In this document: piece by piece, positions 13,306 through 25,600 of the stretch | How the letters are laid out: every line of letters starts with the position of its first letter | Position numbering within the stretch: position 1 is the stretch's first letter | Source: Centropus unirufus | Taxonomy: Eukaryota; Chordata; Aves; Cuculiformes; Centropidae | Direction of reading: 5' to 3' | Assembly: GCA_013397695.1 (NCBI GenBank) | Contig: VYZI01000018.1 | Span: 697,642 to 761,641 of the forward strand | Length of the DNA stretch: 64,000 nucleotides | Program-made: the position numbers and the translations under genes | The notes under the pieces: generated by a model | The model's input: only the letters and a program-made list of their open reading frames with translations | What the model was told of the DNA's origin: nothing | Databases searched by the model: none

Positions 13306-14844
13306 TTTTTTTACCAGATCTTATAGGTAAAGATCACTCAAAACATATACAAAAATCTCAAAATCTTTCAGTGAAAGCTATTTATTATCTTCACTTTGGC
13401 ACAAGTGGGACAATTGTATTTGGTACTTGTTCTTTAAGATCCTCTTTGCTTTTTTTCACACTGGGAATGTTGGCTAATTTTTAATTCAGAGGTTAAAATA
13501 TCTCAGTGATTAGGTCATCAAACAGTCTCAAAAAATGGGTTCAATCTTTTTTCCATTGTGTTTTTTTATGCTTAGGGTACATATATTTATTATATATAGA
13601 ATAAACCAAAAAACAAGCGGAGAAGTCAGAGTAGCATTTGACCTCATACCGCTGTCAGTTTTTGACCATGACAGGTGAACCAGAAGCCTTGAAAGACTTC
13701 TACCTTAACAACCAGTTCATCTAGCTAGACTAGGGTGGCTGAATTTTAGTTCACCAGTTTAAGGTATTACAGTCTTTTTAAAATAAATAATAGTAAAATT
13801 CATTGTGTTAAAACCAACTTAAGAGAATGTAATAATTATTGTGGATAAAATCTGTTGTGGAAGTTCAAAGACCCCAAATAATCACTTGCTAGAAGGGAGA
13901 ATAATGTTAGTGCAAAATCTAACAACTGCACAAGTACAGTTGCAAAACTGCAGAGTTCCTAAGTTTGGCCTCTCCAGCCAAGCCACTGGAGCTGCGAGTT
14001 TGTCCTCATTCTGCATATCATGGTGAGTAGGGTTTTTGGTAGAGCCATGACTGCCTTGATGGTGAATTCCATGGATTGTAGAAGTAAGCACAGCTTTCCA
14101 TTTGCGTTCGCTCAGTTTACCTAAATTTCATTGCAGAGGATGGCTTGCACAGTAAGGCTGGGGGTTGTTGTTCCTGAGATGAAATACTATTTTTCTGTCC
14201 ACTCATAAGTATATTACTTGAAGTGCTTGGCAAATACTTGCATTTAACAAGCTGTTCTTACTGCTAAGTGCAGAATATTTATAAATTAACAGATGAGCTC
14301 TGATGAATATTTTTTTGTCAATTTATGAAGATGCTTCCCCACTTTTACTGAAGGTTCCTGTTGTCTTTATAAAGATAGCAGACAGTAATATAGCCAGCAC
14401 TATAACTAAAGCAGAAGGCCAGGACTGACTGCTCAGACAGTAATTTGGGAACCACTGTAGCTATTTGATGGGGCTCAGTTGTGTGTCCAAGAAAAGCAGT
14501 TAACTTCTCTTCGCCACACAGGATTTTTGTTGTAGTAGGAGTGACTTAAAGGGCTACAAAAAATGTAGGGTGTTTAGGTAAAATTGATTTTGTTAAAGCC
14601 TGTTGAATTTCATTTGGTAATTGGAGGTGTGGAAGGAGGGTGTCGGGGCAGAGGGGAAGAAACACAATTATTCATGTACTTTCTAATGCAGAATATCTGT
14701 TTCCTGGACAAAGTTTCCTAATTAAATATGATGGATTTTGAAGTTTCTATCATTTAGATCACTGTCGTTGAACCGAAGAACATTTAAATTAAAATGTTAA
14801 GTTTTGCTGCATTTTGCTATTAGTAAGTTTTTTTTTATTTTCAG
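13306..14844. other. Noncoding stretch, no gene seen
   Basis: AT-rich sequence with a T run at about 13301-13312 and a short TA-rich patch near 13581-13601. Two overlapping frames near 13841-14091 are short and look random. No repeat family recognised. Confidence 0.7.
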
Positions 14845-15018
14845 AGTTTCAGATTTTCTCATTTTGCTGGAGACTATTCCTGTCAGCCTCTATGGTGTAA
14901 CATTGAAGCAGGGAGATCACAAGCCACAGTTTTCACATTTCTTTTGTCCATTCCTGCCCAGTGTGTCTGTCTCCTCCTGTTTTAAGGAGAAGCAAAAATC
15001 TGATTCTTTAGAGTGCAG
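14845..15018 (+). other. Possible internal exon, 174 bp
   Basis: The segment is bordered on the left by a pyrimidine tract of about 16 bases ending in TCAG (14841-14844) and on the right by CAG followed by GTATGT (15016-15024), a good donor. The 174 bases stay open in one plus frame and the length is divisible by three. The encoded stretch contains hydrophobic and serine-rich parts and a lysine/glutamate patch near its end, but I do not recognise it. It could be a coding exon, a noncoding RNA exon, or a chance pairing of splice-like motifs. Confidence 0.18.
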
Positions 15019-18000
15019 GTATGTTTTATCCAAAGTTGACCAGGACAGTGTGATGTTCATCTGAATTTGTAATGACTGTTTTAATTGTTAAGCTTTCTAA
15101 TTTGGAGCAGTGCAAAGTATACAAGTGCTGGTAAAAGAAATAAAGCAGGTTTTGTATATTTAAAGAGATTATTTTTTAACCAAACTATGCTTACTAAGAA
15201 ATGTATTAGTTGTTTTCACTACATCAATATAATTAGTTCAGTCTGTTAACCAGAGTATTTAATCTAATACTCTCTTCTGCATTTGCTGACAATGCAATGA
15301 CAAAAAATTACAAGCCAACTGAAAACAATGCAAATGCGTTTGCCTGTTTCCTGTTTATTCTACAATGGCAGTTTGCCAGAGATGACATGCTTCGCTAAAT
15401 GTCACTAAATATTATGTACTTAGGACTTAATTATGTCTTTAAGGCGCTGGCCCTTTCAGGGAAGTAAGTGGATAAAATTACTTCCTTGCGAGCTTTGAGC
15501 GATGCTCTGCTTGGGAAGGCATAGCTGCTGGCAGCGTGGTGGGAAATCAAAAGGCAAGTTGATAATCTATTTGAGATGATGGGGCATATGTTCTTGCCCA
15601 CACCTTCACAGTTTTGCTGATGGGTGAGCTGCTCTGGGCATTTAATCAACCTCTGTTAAAATTATCTCCAACTGTAGTTTCAAATGCACTTTCTGTCCCA
15701 TTGTGTAAGGCTTGTGATAAGGAGGCAACTTTCACGCTATGAAGCCTGAGATCCTGAATACGTCTAGTTTTTCATACACTGAGACAAAAAAGAAAAAAGA
15801 GAGAGAAAGAAATAGAACCACTTGCAGGCTTTTTGTGCAACAGTAAGACTGAGTCAGGAGGAATGAAGGATGAGATTCTAGACTGGGATCTCATTGATCT
15901 CTGGAGAGACTGTCAGACCCAAGACACAGTTGCTGACTGCTTTGTATTCTTAACTTCTAGAAAATAATACTTCATAGCATATTTATGAACTTCAGGATAT
16001 GTATATTCAGAGACAAACCATGGGAATTACAGCTAAGCCAGGATTATAACGTGCTGTGGAAGAATGTAGCTGTTGAATAATTTAATGTTCCTTTTTACTA
16101 TCAACTTTTTAGTTTATCCATTCTCCTTAGCATTTAGTTTACTCTAAGATTCCCTTAAAATTTTCTAAAGTTTAACTATCACAAACTCCTGCAGATGTGA
16201 GTCAGTAAGTCCTATTAGAGCTGTATTGCATGGCAGCTAATTTTGTTTACAATTTTATCTCTTCAAATAGTTACTTATTAACAAAAACATCTCAGCCTGA
16301 AAATCTGCATAATGTAGGTTACAAGCACAACTGCCTAGGTTGGGTAGCTTCACAGTCAAAATTTCTTCTTCCAGTTCTTTCCTCATGGTTCACAAAGTCC
16401 CTATGCTGAGTAACAGGTTCTAAGTTCAGAAGCCAGCCCTTGCAATCGCCTTTTCTCTGCCATCGTGTCTTCCACCTGTGGGAGCTTTCTTCAACTCATC
16501 TCTGCAGTATACTCAAAATCTACTCTTGGGCTGAAATTTTTGAGAGATGAAAATGGCACCTGACCCCAATTGCACTTTGCTCCCTGGCCCCAGCCAATGA
16601 CCTGGCCACCTCACTGATTTCTGGAAACCCCTTTTCTGAGTTTTTTGGGTACTTAGCTCTACTATTGACACCTGAGTAAAACCAGAGATGATTGCAGCAA
16701 ACCCTTTAAACTTCTTTGTTATGTGTGCACTCGAGTACACCTGGGCTAAAATGTTATAGCATAGAAGAAGGCAAGTCACATACACTGTGGACTCAAGAAG
16801 TGTCTTGCAAGCCAGATATAGCAGAGCCTGAGTTCGAATAAGTGAAAAATCAAGAGCTGCTGTTCATGTGCTGCTTGATTTTACTCTTGACTTCGAGAGA
16901 GAAAATGTCCTGGAACCATTTTATCTTCCTTGCTGTAATATACATAAACAAACACATTCTAGCTTGCTGTCATCAATGATGTTTATGTAAAGCACTAGGT
17001 TTACAAAGGTTCATAAATTATTATTGAAATTAAATTTAATTGTGCTTGAATAGTACTTGCTGTATGGTTTTTTTTTCCATTCTATTATAGATGCATCTTA
17101 GCGTTCTCCCTGCTTGCAGCTGAAATAAAAACCAATTTCATAATTTGAGTTATTTTTGGGATACCAGAAATGGGTTTTCTTTCAGTACAGAACTGTTTTA
17201 TGACCTTGTGGTGCTGCAAGTATTCATTTCTTCTTCTCCTTGTAGGATAAGTCTCTGGACAGTAGTATCCAGCATTAAATGTTTTGAAGGAGCTCAAATT
17301 GAAACAAGAATACTAAGGGCAGATATTAAGTGATGTTTTTGCCAAAAGTTTTAGTATTAGAAATACGCATTTAATAACACTTCACTAATTGCCTTCAAAT
17401 GCGTACCTTAAATTTACATTTCTGTGTTGTAATTTCATTGCTATCAGTGCCTTTAAAGGAGATTTTTCTTTCTCTGTCTTAGAGCTTATCAATATGAAAT
17501 GCTGCCAGTAGACTTAATAATAGGAAAACAATATTTCTGATATAGTATTCCTCATGAAAAATACTGGTTATGCCATTTCTCATAGGAAGTATTCTCCCAG
17601 TGTGCAGGTGAAATACAAGACAACACTTATGCTAAAAGATGTTCTGTTTTCTGGATAGTAGATTTCCTGTGTAGTAGTTTTATAGAATGTATTAAATGCC
17701 ACACAATACCATAAAACAATTTACTGACTGTTTCTGCTTAAAAAGCTAAAAAAGCTATTAAGACTAAAATGTGAAACACACAAAACCTAACAAATTTCAG
17801 TATTTAAGAAGGTTCTGAAACCGTAAGTTGGTATCCTAGTATATGATGTGATCATTGTTTCTTTCCATTATTTATTGTTTTCATCTCCTCACTTCTGTAT
17901 TACTCAATACTTCCTGTGAAAGCTGTTTTTTTTTCTCCACATCTTTCAGTGTGTGGTGATGTGTTATTAACTACTTCTTATTCCAACCCTACAATAAAAA

Positions 18001-20734
18001 AGAACAAACTTTCATATACGCCTAGACCTTGTACGGCACTGTCTCCAATTGTGATATTGTAACAAGCTTTAATGAATTAATCCTTAAATCTGATCTATTG
18101 TGGGTGACTGTATGAAAGAAACGCGTGTGATTACATATAGTTACTATACACTTCTCATCCACGAGGCTATGAGGTGCAAGGTTAATACCACAAACTTATC
18201 TGGCATTGTAAGCTCAGGTTGGAAGAGATCTTATTTTTTAAGTACTTCCTATGTTAGGAAAACCTTTTTTGAATCATAAGGTGAGTACATGAGTACTTGT
18301 AATTACTGCAAATTGCTCTGTAGATATTGGTGTTATTCAATGTCTGTAAGTGCAGCTGGAGCACAGTAAAACACGGAGGGCTGTTAAAGACTAAAGTCTG
18401 TCAAAGGAAGGCAGAGGTGGCTTGGTTCTAAGGGGTCTGCTCCTGGTAGGTTAATGCTGGGACCCAATAAACCCTGTTACAGAGGCAGGGCTGTCAGCGT
18501 GATGTTGTGCCTGGGTATAGGCACCAACACAGCTTTGGAGCTATAGCTTGCCTCTGTCTGATGTGGTAATAACTGCCCAAGCAATACTATCTTGCCTGCT
18601 GTTGACTTTTAAAAAATATGCTGAACTTGTATGCTCTTGGATAGAGCTTCTGAAATGATAAAATTTTAAGAAATTTTATGTGTGAAAGAATAATTTCTAG
18701 GAAAAATCAGTATCAAGATTTGAGTTAATGGACTAATCAGATTATGAGAATTGAATACTAAAAAGAAATCAAACATGCTTTTGATTTTGTGAGAAAGGAC
18801 TAATGAAAGTTGGAGCTCCTGTTTTTATTTACAAATTATAGTGGTGCAAACCTCAGTGGGCTTTCTGCTTCCACTATTGAAACTCCTCATTGCATACATC
18901 TGCTCCTATTCCTTCAGATCCCTGTACCTGTCTGTGCCCTTGCTTTACAGCTTTCTCCCATATCAACTGCCTCAAAACATCTGTGTTTTTCCATGGTAAC
19001 TTCATTTTCTCCAGACCTATTTCCGTGCCAAGCTGCCCTTGACATCTTTCTTTTTTGTTTTTCTGTGCTTGACTAATGTCTTTCTCTGCTCTTCCTTTCC
19101 CTTCTCTGCAATGCATTGCTGTCAATAGAGGAGGCAAAGTACTCTGGCTCTTTTCTTCTTTGCTAGTTACTATTGAAGCAGCAGAGCTATTATAGCATAA
19201 ATGGCATTAAGAATTTTAAGTTTGGCATGGTCAGGCAAGTACAAGGACTAGAATGGAATTATTTGAGCACCTTTAGTTGTAGACCTTATCCTTTAACCTA
19301 AAGCAGTATTTCTAGTTTGAAACATATGCCTTTAGTTAACAATCCTGTTTCTCCTACACTTTTGGGCATTTTAAGAAGGGTTAGGACTCCTAATGTAGGG
19401 GTGTGAATGGACACAACAGCGATTTCATACCCAGACGAGATTTTTTTTTAAATAATTGCTAATGCATTTCAATGCTAATGAAAGTCTTACACTAGAGGTG
19501 GTAACATACAGTGCGAGTTCTCAGTAGGTGAGTCTGTTCCCTCTGTATTCCTACCCATTTTCACTGAATCTTACATCAAAAGACCTTTCTCTGATCCCTT
19601 AATCTCTACTATCCATTATTAGTAATAGCTATGCACAGAACCAAATGGAAAATGACCTTTTTCCTCACTGAAATGGTTTACATTTGAATTTCTGCCTGCT
19701 GGTGGTCATCGATTTGTTATCTTTTAACATTTCTTTTTTGAGGACCCCTTTTCTAATTCTAAACTGGCACAGTAGATATGGTCACTTCAGTTCCTGTTTG
19801 TCACTAATGTAAATTTATAGTACTGTGTCATTAATCTCACTAAAAACACTTAACTTATAGAAATGTCATGAGGGTCCACTAATATATATGCAAAGTACTA
19901 CTTTTCACTGAAGTTGTCAAGTGCACAATAAATTTTAGCTTGCAAAACTGACAAAAACTAGATATTCAGAGCCACCATGAGATGCAGCATTAGACTACAC
20001 TGTCTTAATATGTGCTAGCTGTAAATCTTAATTTTCAATGCACAGGAATACAGTGATAAATGGCACAATGAGTGGAAAATAGAAGCTATTATCTTTTCTT
20101 AGAACTAATGCTGACAAGACCTGACAGCAAAGAGCAGCTCCAACAATACGATTAATAACATATATGGCCTGAAGGATTCATTATCACATACAAACCATAA
20201 AACTTCAGCAGGTAAATTCTAGTTTGAACTAAACTGTATCTTAATTTAAAAACTGGAGGCAATGGAAAATTTACCACACTTAATATAGCTGCCTAACAGT
20301 GCTCATCATTGAGAACACTAAATCCTGCCTGTGATTTAGAACCATGACTAATTTGTTGGTGAATGTGAGATCATTGTTATCATTCCTTGTCACCTTTGCA
20401 GAATTAAACTTTTTTCCACCACACATGATGATCTGGATAGAAAAAAATGGTACAAGCTCATTTGACTGAAGTGCTCTGTTGTCAGGGATTATCAGTAGTC
20501 CTGCTCCCTTGTGGCTGTCAGATGCTGAGTCTGGTAGTTTAGGTGGAGACTAATAATTTTTCACAGGAAGGTAACTAGAATTCAGAGGTAGTTATTCTAA
20601 ATACTTTTTCTATATCTTGTCATTACTAAAAAGAAATCTGAATTGATGTGGTTTTAATATTCATAAACATTTGTCTCAGCAAAACCAGAACTCTCTAAGT
20701 AAAAAAAGGCAAAGCACCAGCTGCTTGTTTGTGT
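15019..20734. other. Noncoding stretch, no gene seen
   Basis: Ordinary AT-rich sequence with scattered short open frames, the longest about 90 codons. Slightly GC-richer patches occur near 15430-15640 and 18360-18560, but neither shows a domain, splice-bounded exon or repeat signature. A short piece near 18213 resembles a CR1 end sequence but is too small to call. Confidence 0.7.
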
Positions 20735-20780
20735 TTCGGGTTTGTTTTGGTTTTTTTTAATGTGTTTTTTTTTTTTTTTT
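20735..20780 (+). repeat. T/G-rich low-complexity tract
   Basis: A patch of T and G, with TTTGTTTTGG-like units, ends in a run of sixteen T (20765-20780). It is simple sequence, possibly the eroded tail of an old insertion, though no element body is recognisable beside it. Confidence 0.75.
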
Positions 20781-22616
20781 AAAGATTAATAGTTTTGAAA
20801 GTAGGGAAAAAGCCTGTGGAACTTGGAGGGGAATTGGTCAGAGTCAAGAGGAGATTTTGCTATTAAAGGACTTTTTGGAAGGAAGGGTAGAAATAATGGG
20901 TGGTGGTGGTGTGTGTCTGATTTTTCTAACTTTTTAAAAACCTGTTAAGGAAAGCCTTTTTTTACTTTACCTTCTTGAAACAGCTTTTTTCTGTAATATA
21001 TCAAGCTGGCTTTCAACTTTGAATGTCTTCTGTCATATAATAACTATTAAAGATCTGCATTCTAAAGGAAATTATTTGATTTTAGTGAAAAAATGTTTTT
21101 GACCCCAAATATATTGTTCCAGAAGCTTGTAGAATAGGAAATGGTTCCCCCATGTGGTAATGGTTCTTGAAGTTGTGGTCAACTGGGAAAAAAATGGGTT
21201 TGGCAGCTGCTGTATTCCTCTAGCAAGTCTGTATTTTAATCAGAGTGAAGGGGATTGCTCAACCAGGTAACAAGATCATTTGGTAAGAATTTTACCTAAC
21301 AAATGCAGGTTTATTATGCTGGGCAGAGAGACAGCTCTTCTGTTTGCCAAAGGCACTTGTGAAGGATGGAGCAGCAGGACTTTCCCCTTTTAAAAAGAGT
21401 TAACAACTTGTTATAGCAGACTGTCCAAGATATTTGCTGGACGAATTCTAGAAGCAATCCTTATGTTCCTGTCAATCACAATATGGACAAATTGAGGCTT
21501 TTTTGTCCCTTCTCCCATGCCGCATTCCTCCCTCCATATTGTACTTTAGAGAACAATTACCCTTCGTTGCCCTTACTGCATTGTCTCTGTGGCCCTTGGT
21601 GTCCTTGCCCTACCAGTGCTTTCCTGCACAATGTGTCTAAGACGTAGACACTCCTTCATGTCCACATTGTTTCACATCTTCATTGCTTAAACATACTTTG
21701 CTTTGACTCCAACAATTGCAATTATCTTTGATTGTACCCATTGTCAATTCTGCTCCTAAAAAACCGTTTCTGAGGTTGCTGTGCTGCCAGTACTCCCAGT
21801 TTTAGTTCGCTTTCCTTTCTCTGACTCCACTTCAGTGTAGCATCAATCATAAATTAGTCATTTCCCTACTTTTCTTTACACATTCATCAATAAGTTTGCC
21901 TCCCACCCTCATTGTCCTATGACTTTGAGAGACATCAGTGCTGCAAGAATTAAAGAATAAAATCCAGAGAGCTCATGAAAGAATAAAACTGGCAGTGAAG
22001 CAGACTGTTGTGAGCAATGAGAGAGGATGAAAAGACCACCACAATAAGGGCATTTGTTTAGGTACGGGGTCTTTTTTAAAAGGTAACCTTAAGAACCAAG
22101 GAAGGAAAAGGAGCAGGATACACTTTGATGGCTGGCTTAAAGGGATCTGAGCCAATGCTGCTCAGCTGTGAAGGGATAGTCATGCTTTTGCTTCCAAAGG
22201 CTCTCCCATCCCTCTTGCATTGGTGTCAGCTTTCACCTGCTATGGGATGAGTCAGATCAGTTTGCTTATTCAGCAGCAATGAGATGCCAAGGCAGGGGTG
22301 GGATAACATTTATTTTCTCCCAGAATTTTGTTCTCAAACTTGTTTAAAACTACTATAAAAATATCACTTTAGAAAGCTGAATTTGGGGTTCTAAGAAAAT
22401 AGAGACAGAGTGCTCAGAGGAGGCTGTGTAGGAGGAAACTCTGACATTTTATTGGGTCTTAATATCTCTAGAAAGAGTAGGATGGGGGGAGAAAGATATC
22501 ATAGTAGTGTTGGAAAAGGAATAAATACCCCATCCTTCTCCTAAGAGCAAGAGTGAAGAAAAGAGAATGGTTGCATTGACTGAGCGACTAAATAACTCGG
22601 TAAAAAAGTCTGAAAC
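20781..22616. other. Noncoding stretch, no gene seen
   Basis: AT-rich sequence with a short GGT/GTG patch near 20898-20918. The minus-strand frame of 60 codons at 21973-22155 shows no protein features. No repeat family was recognised. Confidence 0.7.
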
Positions 22617-22644
22617 AGTTGTCAACTGAAGTTGTCAACTTCAG
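22617..22644. repeat. Short perfect dyad with direct repeat
   Basis: The 11-mer AGTTGTCAACT occurs at 22617-22627 and again at 22630-22640. The second copy is the centre of a larger perfect inverted repeat, CTGAAGTTG at 22626-22634 and CAACTTCAG at 22636-22644, around a single T. Such a symmetrical pair could be a dimer-binding site or a small cruciform, or may be chance. Confidence 0.6.
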
Positions 22645-25600
22645 CTTTTTCATGACTTTAATGTGGGAAATTATCACCACCATTCTGACTACTTTTCTTC
22701 TCTGCCTCTTCTTTCATAATTTCATTTGTCTGTTGTGCCATTTCATTCCTGAAGATTTTTTTCCTGTTTCTAGTAAGAGTAGTCATCCTTTAGCACATGA
22801 TTATGAAATACTGAAGATAACAGGACTTGAATCTCTGCCTAGGGCATTTACCTGTCTGTAGTGACATTTCCAGCCTGTCAATCTATCCAGACAAGGATAC
22901 CTCTGCAACTTGAGCCCCATTACAAGATACAAAAATAAACCATGCTCACCAAGGACTTGCCTTAAGCCAAGACAAGGCTACTTCCAGATGAGAGCATTCA
23001 TTTAGGCATATGGCTACTGTGAACTTCTGAGTGTTAGTTAAATTAATAACAAATGAACTTGCCTTGAAGTGATGTCTTGATAATAGCAGAGAAAGGAAGC
23101 ATAATAGAAAACACATTGATAATGCCCAATCCTCTCCAAATTTCATTTTTTAAAAATTTAATAGATAAATTAAGATTTTGTTAGAGACTATAAAATACTT
23201 CTAACAATAGTCATTTCAGTGCATACTGCAAATCGATAACTAACAGGTATATACCAAGTAAGAGGATTTGTATATAATATTGCATTCGGCAGAAGGTGAT
23301 ATAAAAATGTGCTGGAGAAAATGTTAGCTAACACTTAGATCTGAGACTGTACACTCTTCTTAACTCTGAACATTAAGTCCAGATCTAATTCATGTCATGT
23401 ATTATAATAGGATTATGTATAAATCAACCTCAGTATATGTATCTTTCTTCTTTCAGCTCTATTTAAGTTGTATGATCATTTTCCCAGGATCATAACTTTC
23501 AATTTTGTTTTCCTTCACATCAGTAATTGTTACAGCGATCATTTAAAATCATGACAAAATTTTAGTAGCAAATATTTCTTGCTCATATCTGAGTAGCTTA
23601 ATAACTAATAAGTAAGTAGTTGGATGCTCCATCTAAAATGACACTTGAACTGTGCTATCAGCTGAGCTGGTTTTTGTAACCCAGTCTGCCTCCACATAGA
23701 AAATCAGCTCTGACAAAGCCAAAGCCTTTTATACCATGCATATTTCTGGCTTTTAACAGATTAGCTTTCTGTTTAAATAGCTTCTTGTAATAAATCAAGA
23801 CAGGTTGGCTCTTAGCAGCAGGACTGGGAATCACAGCTTACCTGCAACACAGTGGGTTAGACCCTGGAAAAATCAGTAGTGTGTGGATCTGAAGCTGTGA
23901 ATCCCCTTTGGGCCAGGAGTCAGCCTTGTCCTTAGCCAGTTGGAAGCAGGAAGCTCCTTCACTTAAAGTCAAGGGATCAACACAGGACATCTGTGAGTTT
24001 CAGATTTGGGGATAAAGCATCGTATAATTGTTTCCTCTAATAGAGATCAGCAATTAAATTACTAAGTTTATTACCACCTGGCTCCTTTTTGGTTTTTCTT
24101 TGCTAGGTTTTCTAAAAACTTGAAAGTTATTTCTGTGAAGGAATTTCCCATACCCATGGGAATTATGAGGTGACAAATTAACCATTAGCGTTCTGTGTTG
24201 CCAGCAAGTTGATAATCTCAAAACAAGAAAAAAAATCATCTTTTAGATGTCACAGGTCATCTCTGTTGGTATATGCTTATGGAGTTTGTTGAAGTTCTCT
24301 GCAGATTTATCTGTATTTGTCTGTATAAGATGTCTGTATTTTCCCTCTCATGTATTTTTCCTCATTAATATTAGGTGCATAGGAGATTCTGAGTGGCTTA
24401 TGTGATTTTTAATTATCTTGGAAAAGAGACTCTTATCTATTCAGATATGTTTGTGGTTGAGGAGGCCGGGGGGAGGGTGGTTGTACCCAGCAGACTGGGA
24501 AACTGCTCAGGTACAGCTCGGGTTAAGTTGAGGTACAGTGTGAACTGTCACTGTCCTGGCAGGGTTTGCCCCATGCTGAATGCAGTCCTGTGTATAATGT
24601 AACCCTCCTTCCTTTTGTTGAGTACTTTAAAATAGGTAACTTGCATCTTTTAAGTCATCCCAATTCAATCCTTAAGTCTATTTAATCTCTTAAATGTCAT
24701 TTGAGAACTGTAGAATGCATTTCAATAAATATGATTTCAGTAGTAATTTTGCAGAGAAAAAATCTTATACATTTAGCTGCACCTTCTATATTTTGTATTT
24801 CTGATTGGAGTAGTGCTCTGAATGGCAGTGCTGGAGAAAGGGCCTTGCTGGTGGTAGGTAAGAGACTTCTGGATGTGCTCCTTGCTGGTGTTATCCTGGC
24901 AGATACATATTGGAAAACAACAAACTACTAAGAACAATTAAATAAATTAGTTGAATATTACAAAAAGTCAATTAAAAGTATAGAAAACTAATGATGATTT
25001 TTCAGAAGTAAGAGTCAAGTGAAGTTGAATTATGAGTCCACTGAGCGGGATGCATTTCCTTCCCCAGCGCTTTTTTGCATTCTGTACTCAGTAACATTTA
25101 CAATGTTTTCTGCAACTTCCTTTTTAATGCTGCTTGTCTTTTTTGTGAAGAGAGAAAGAAATGTGATCAGTAGGCAGGATGACAAGCTCAACAATTGCTT
25201 TCTAAAGTAATTTTAATGCAGTGAGGAGCCAAGCAGAGTGATATTTTAATGGGATTAAAAAGGTTTGTTGGTGCTTTGTTTTTAAGTATTAGGCTCCAAT
25301 GCTTGCAAAGTGCTGGTGTTTGTTTTGGAAGCTGGAGCTGTAGTTTGAGCTGGTTTTGTTGCAAAAGCAATTATGAATAACATTTATGATCCTAAAAATA
25401 AAATCTGCCATGTCATATACTCATTTGCTTACCCTCTAGAACAAATGAGAGTAATAATTTTAATGTCTGTTCAGGGTGCAAGTTACACTCTTGGTGGAAA
25501 TGCAAATGGCAAGTTCTAATGCTACAAAGGTAATGAAATTTTGGGGGAAATCACATGATCTTATTTATGGCCTTTTTGTTGTATTTAACTGGCTGCCCCA

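Noticed and set aside
16826..16845. GTTCGAATAAG resembling a tRNA T-arm
   Set aside because: No matching acceptor stem, D-arm or anticodon arm could be placed around it.
18213..18232. Short GTTGGAAGAGATCTTA piece resembling a CR1 end
   Set aside because: Only about 16 bases resemble the repeat and the flanks do not continue it.
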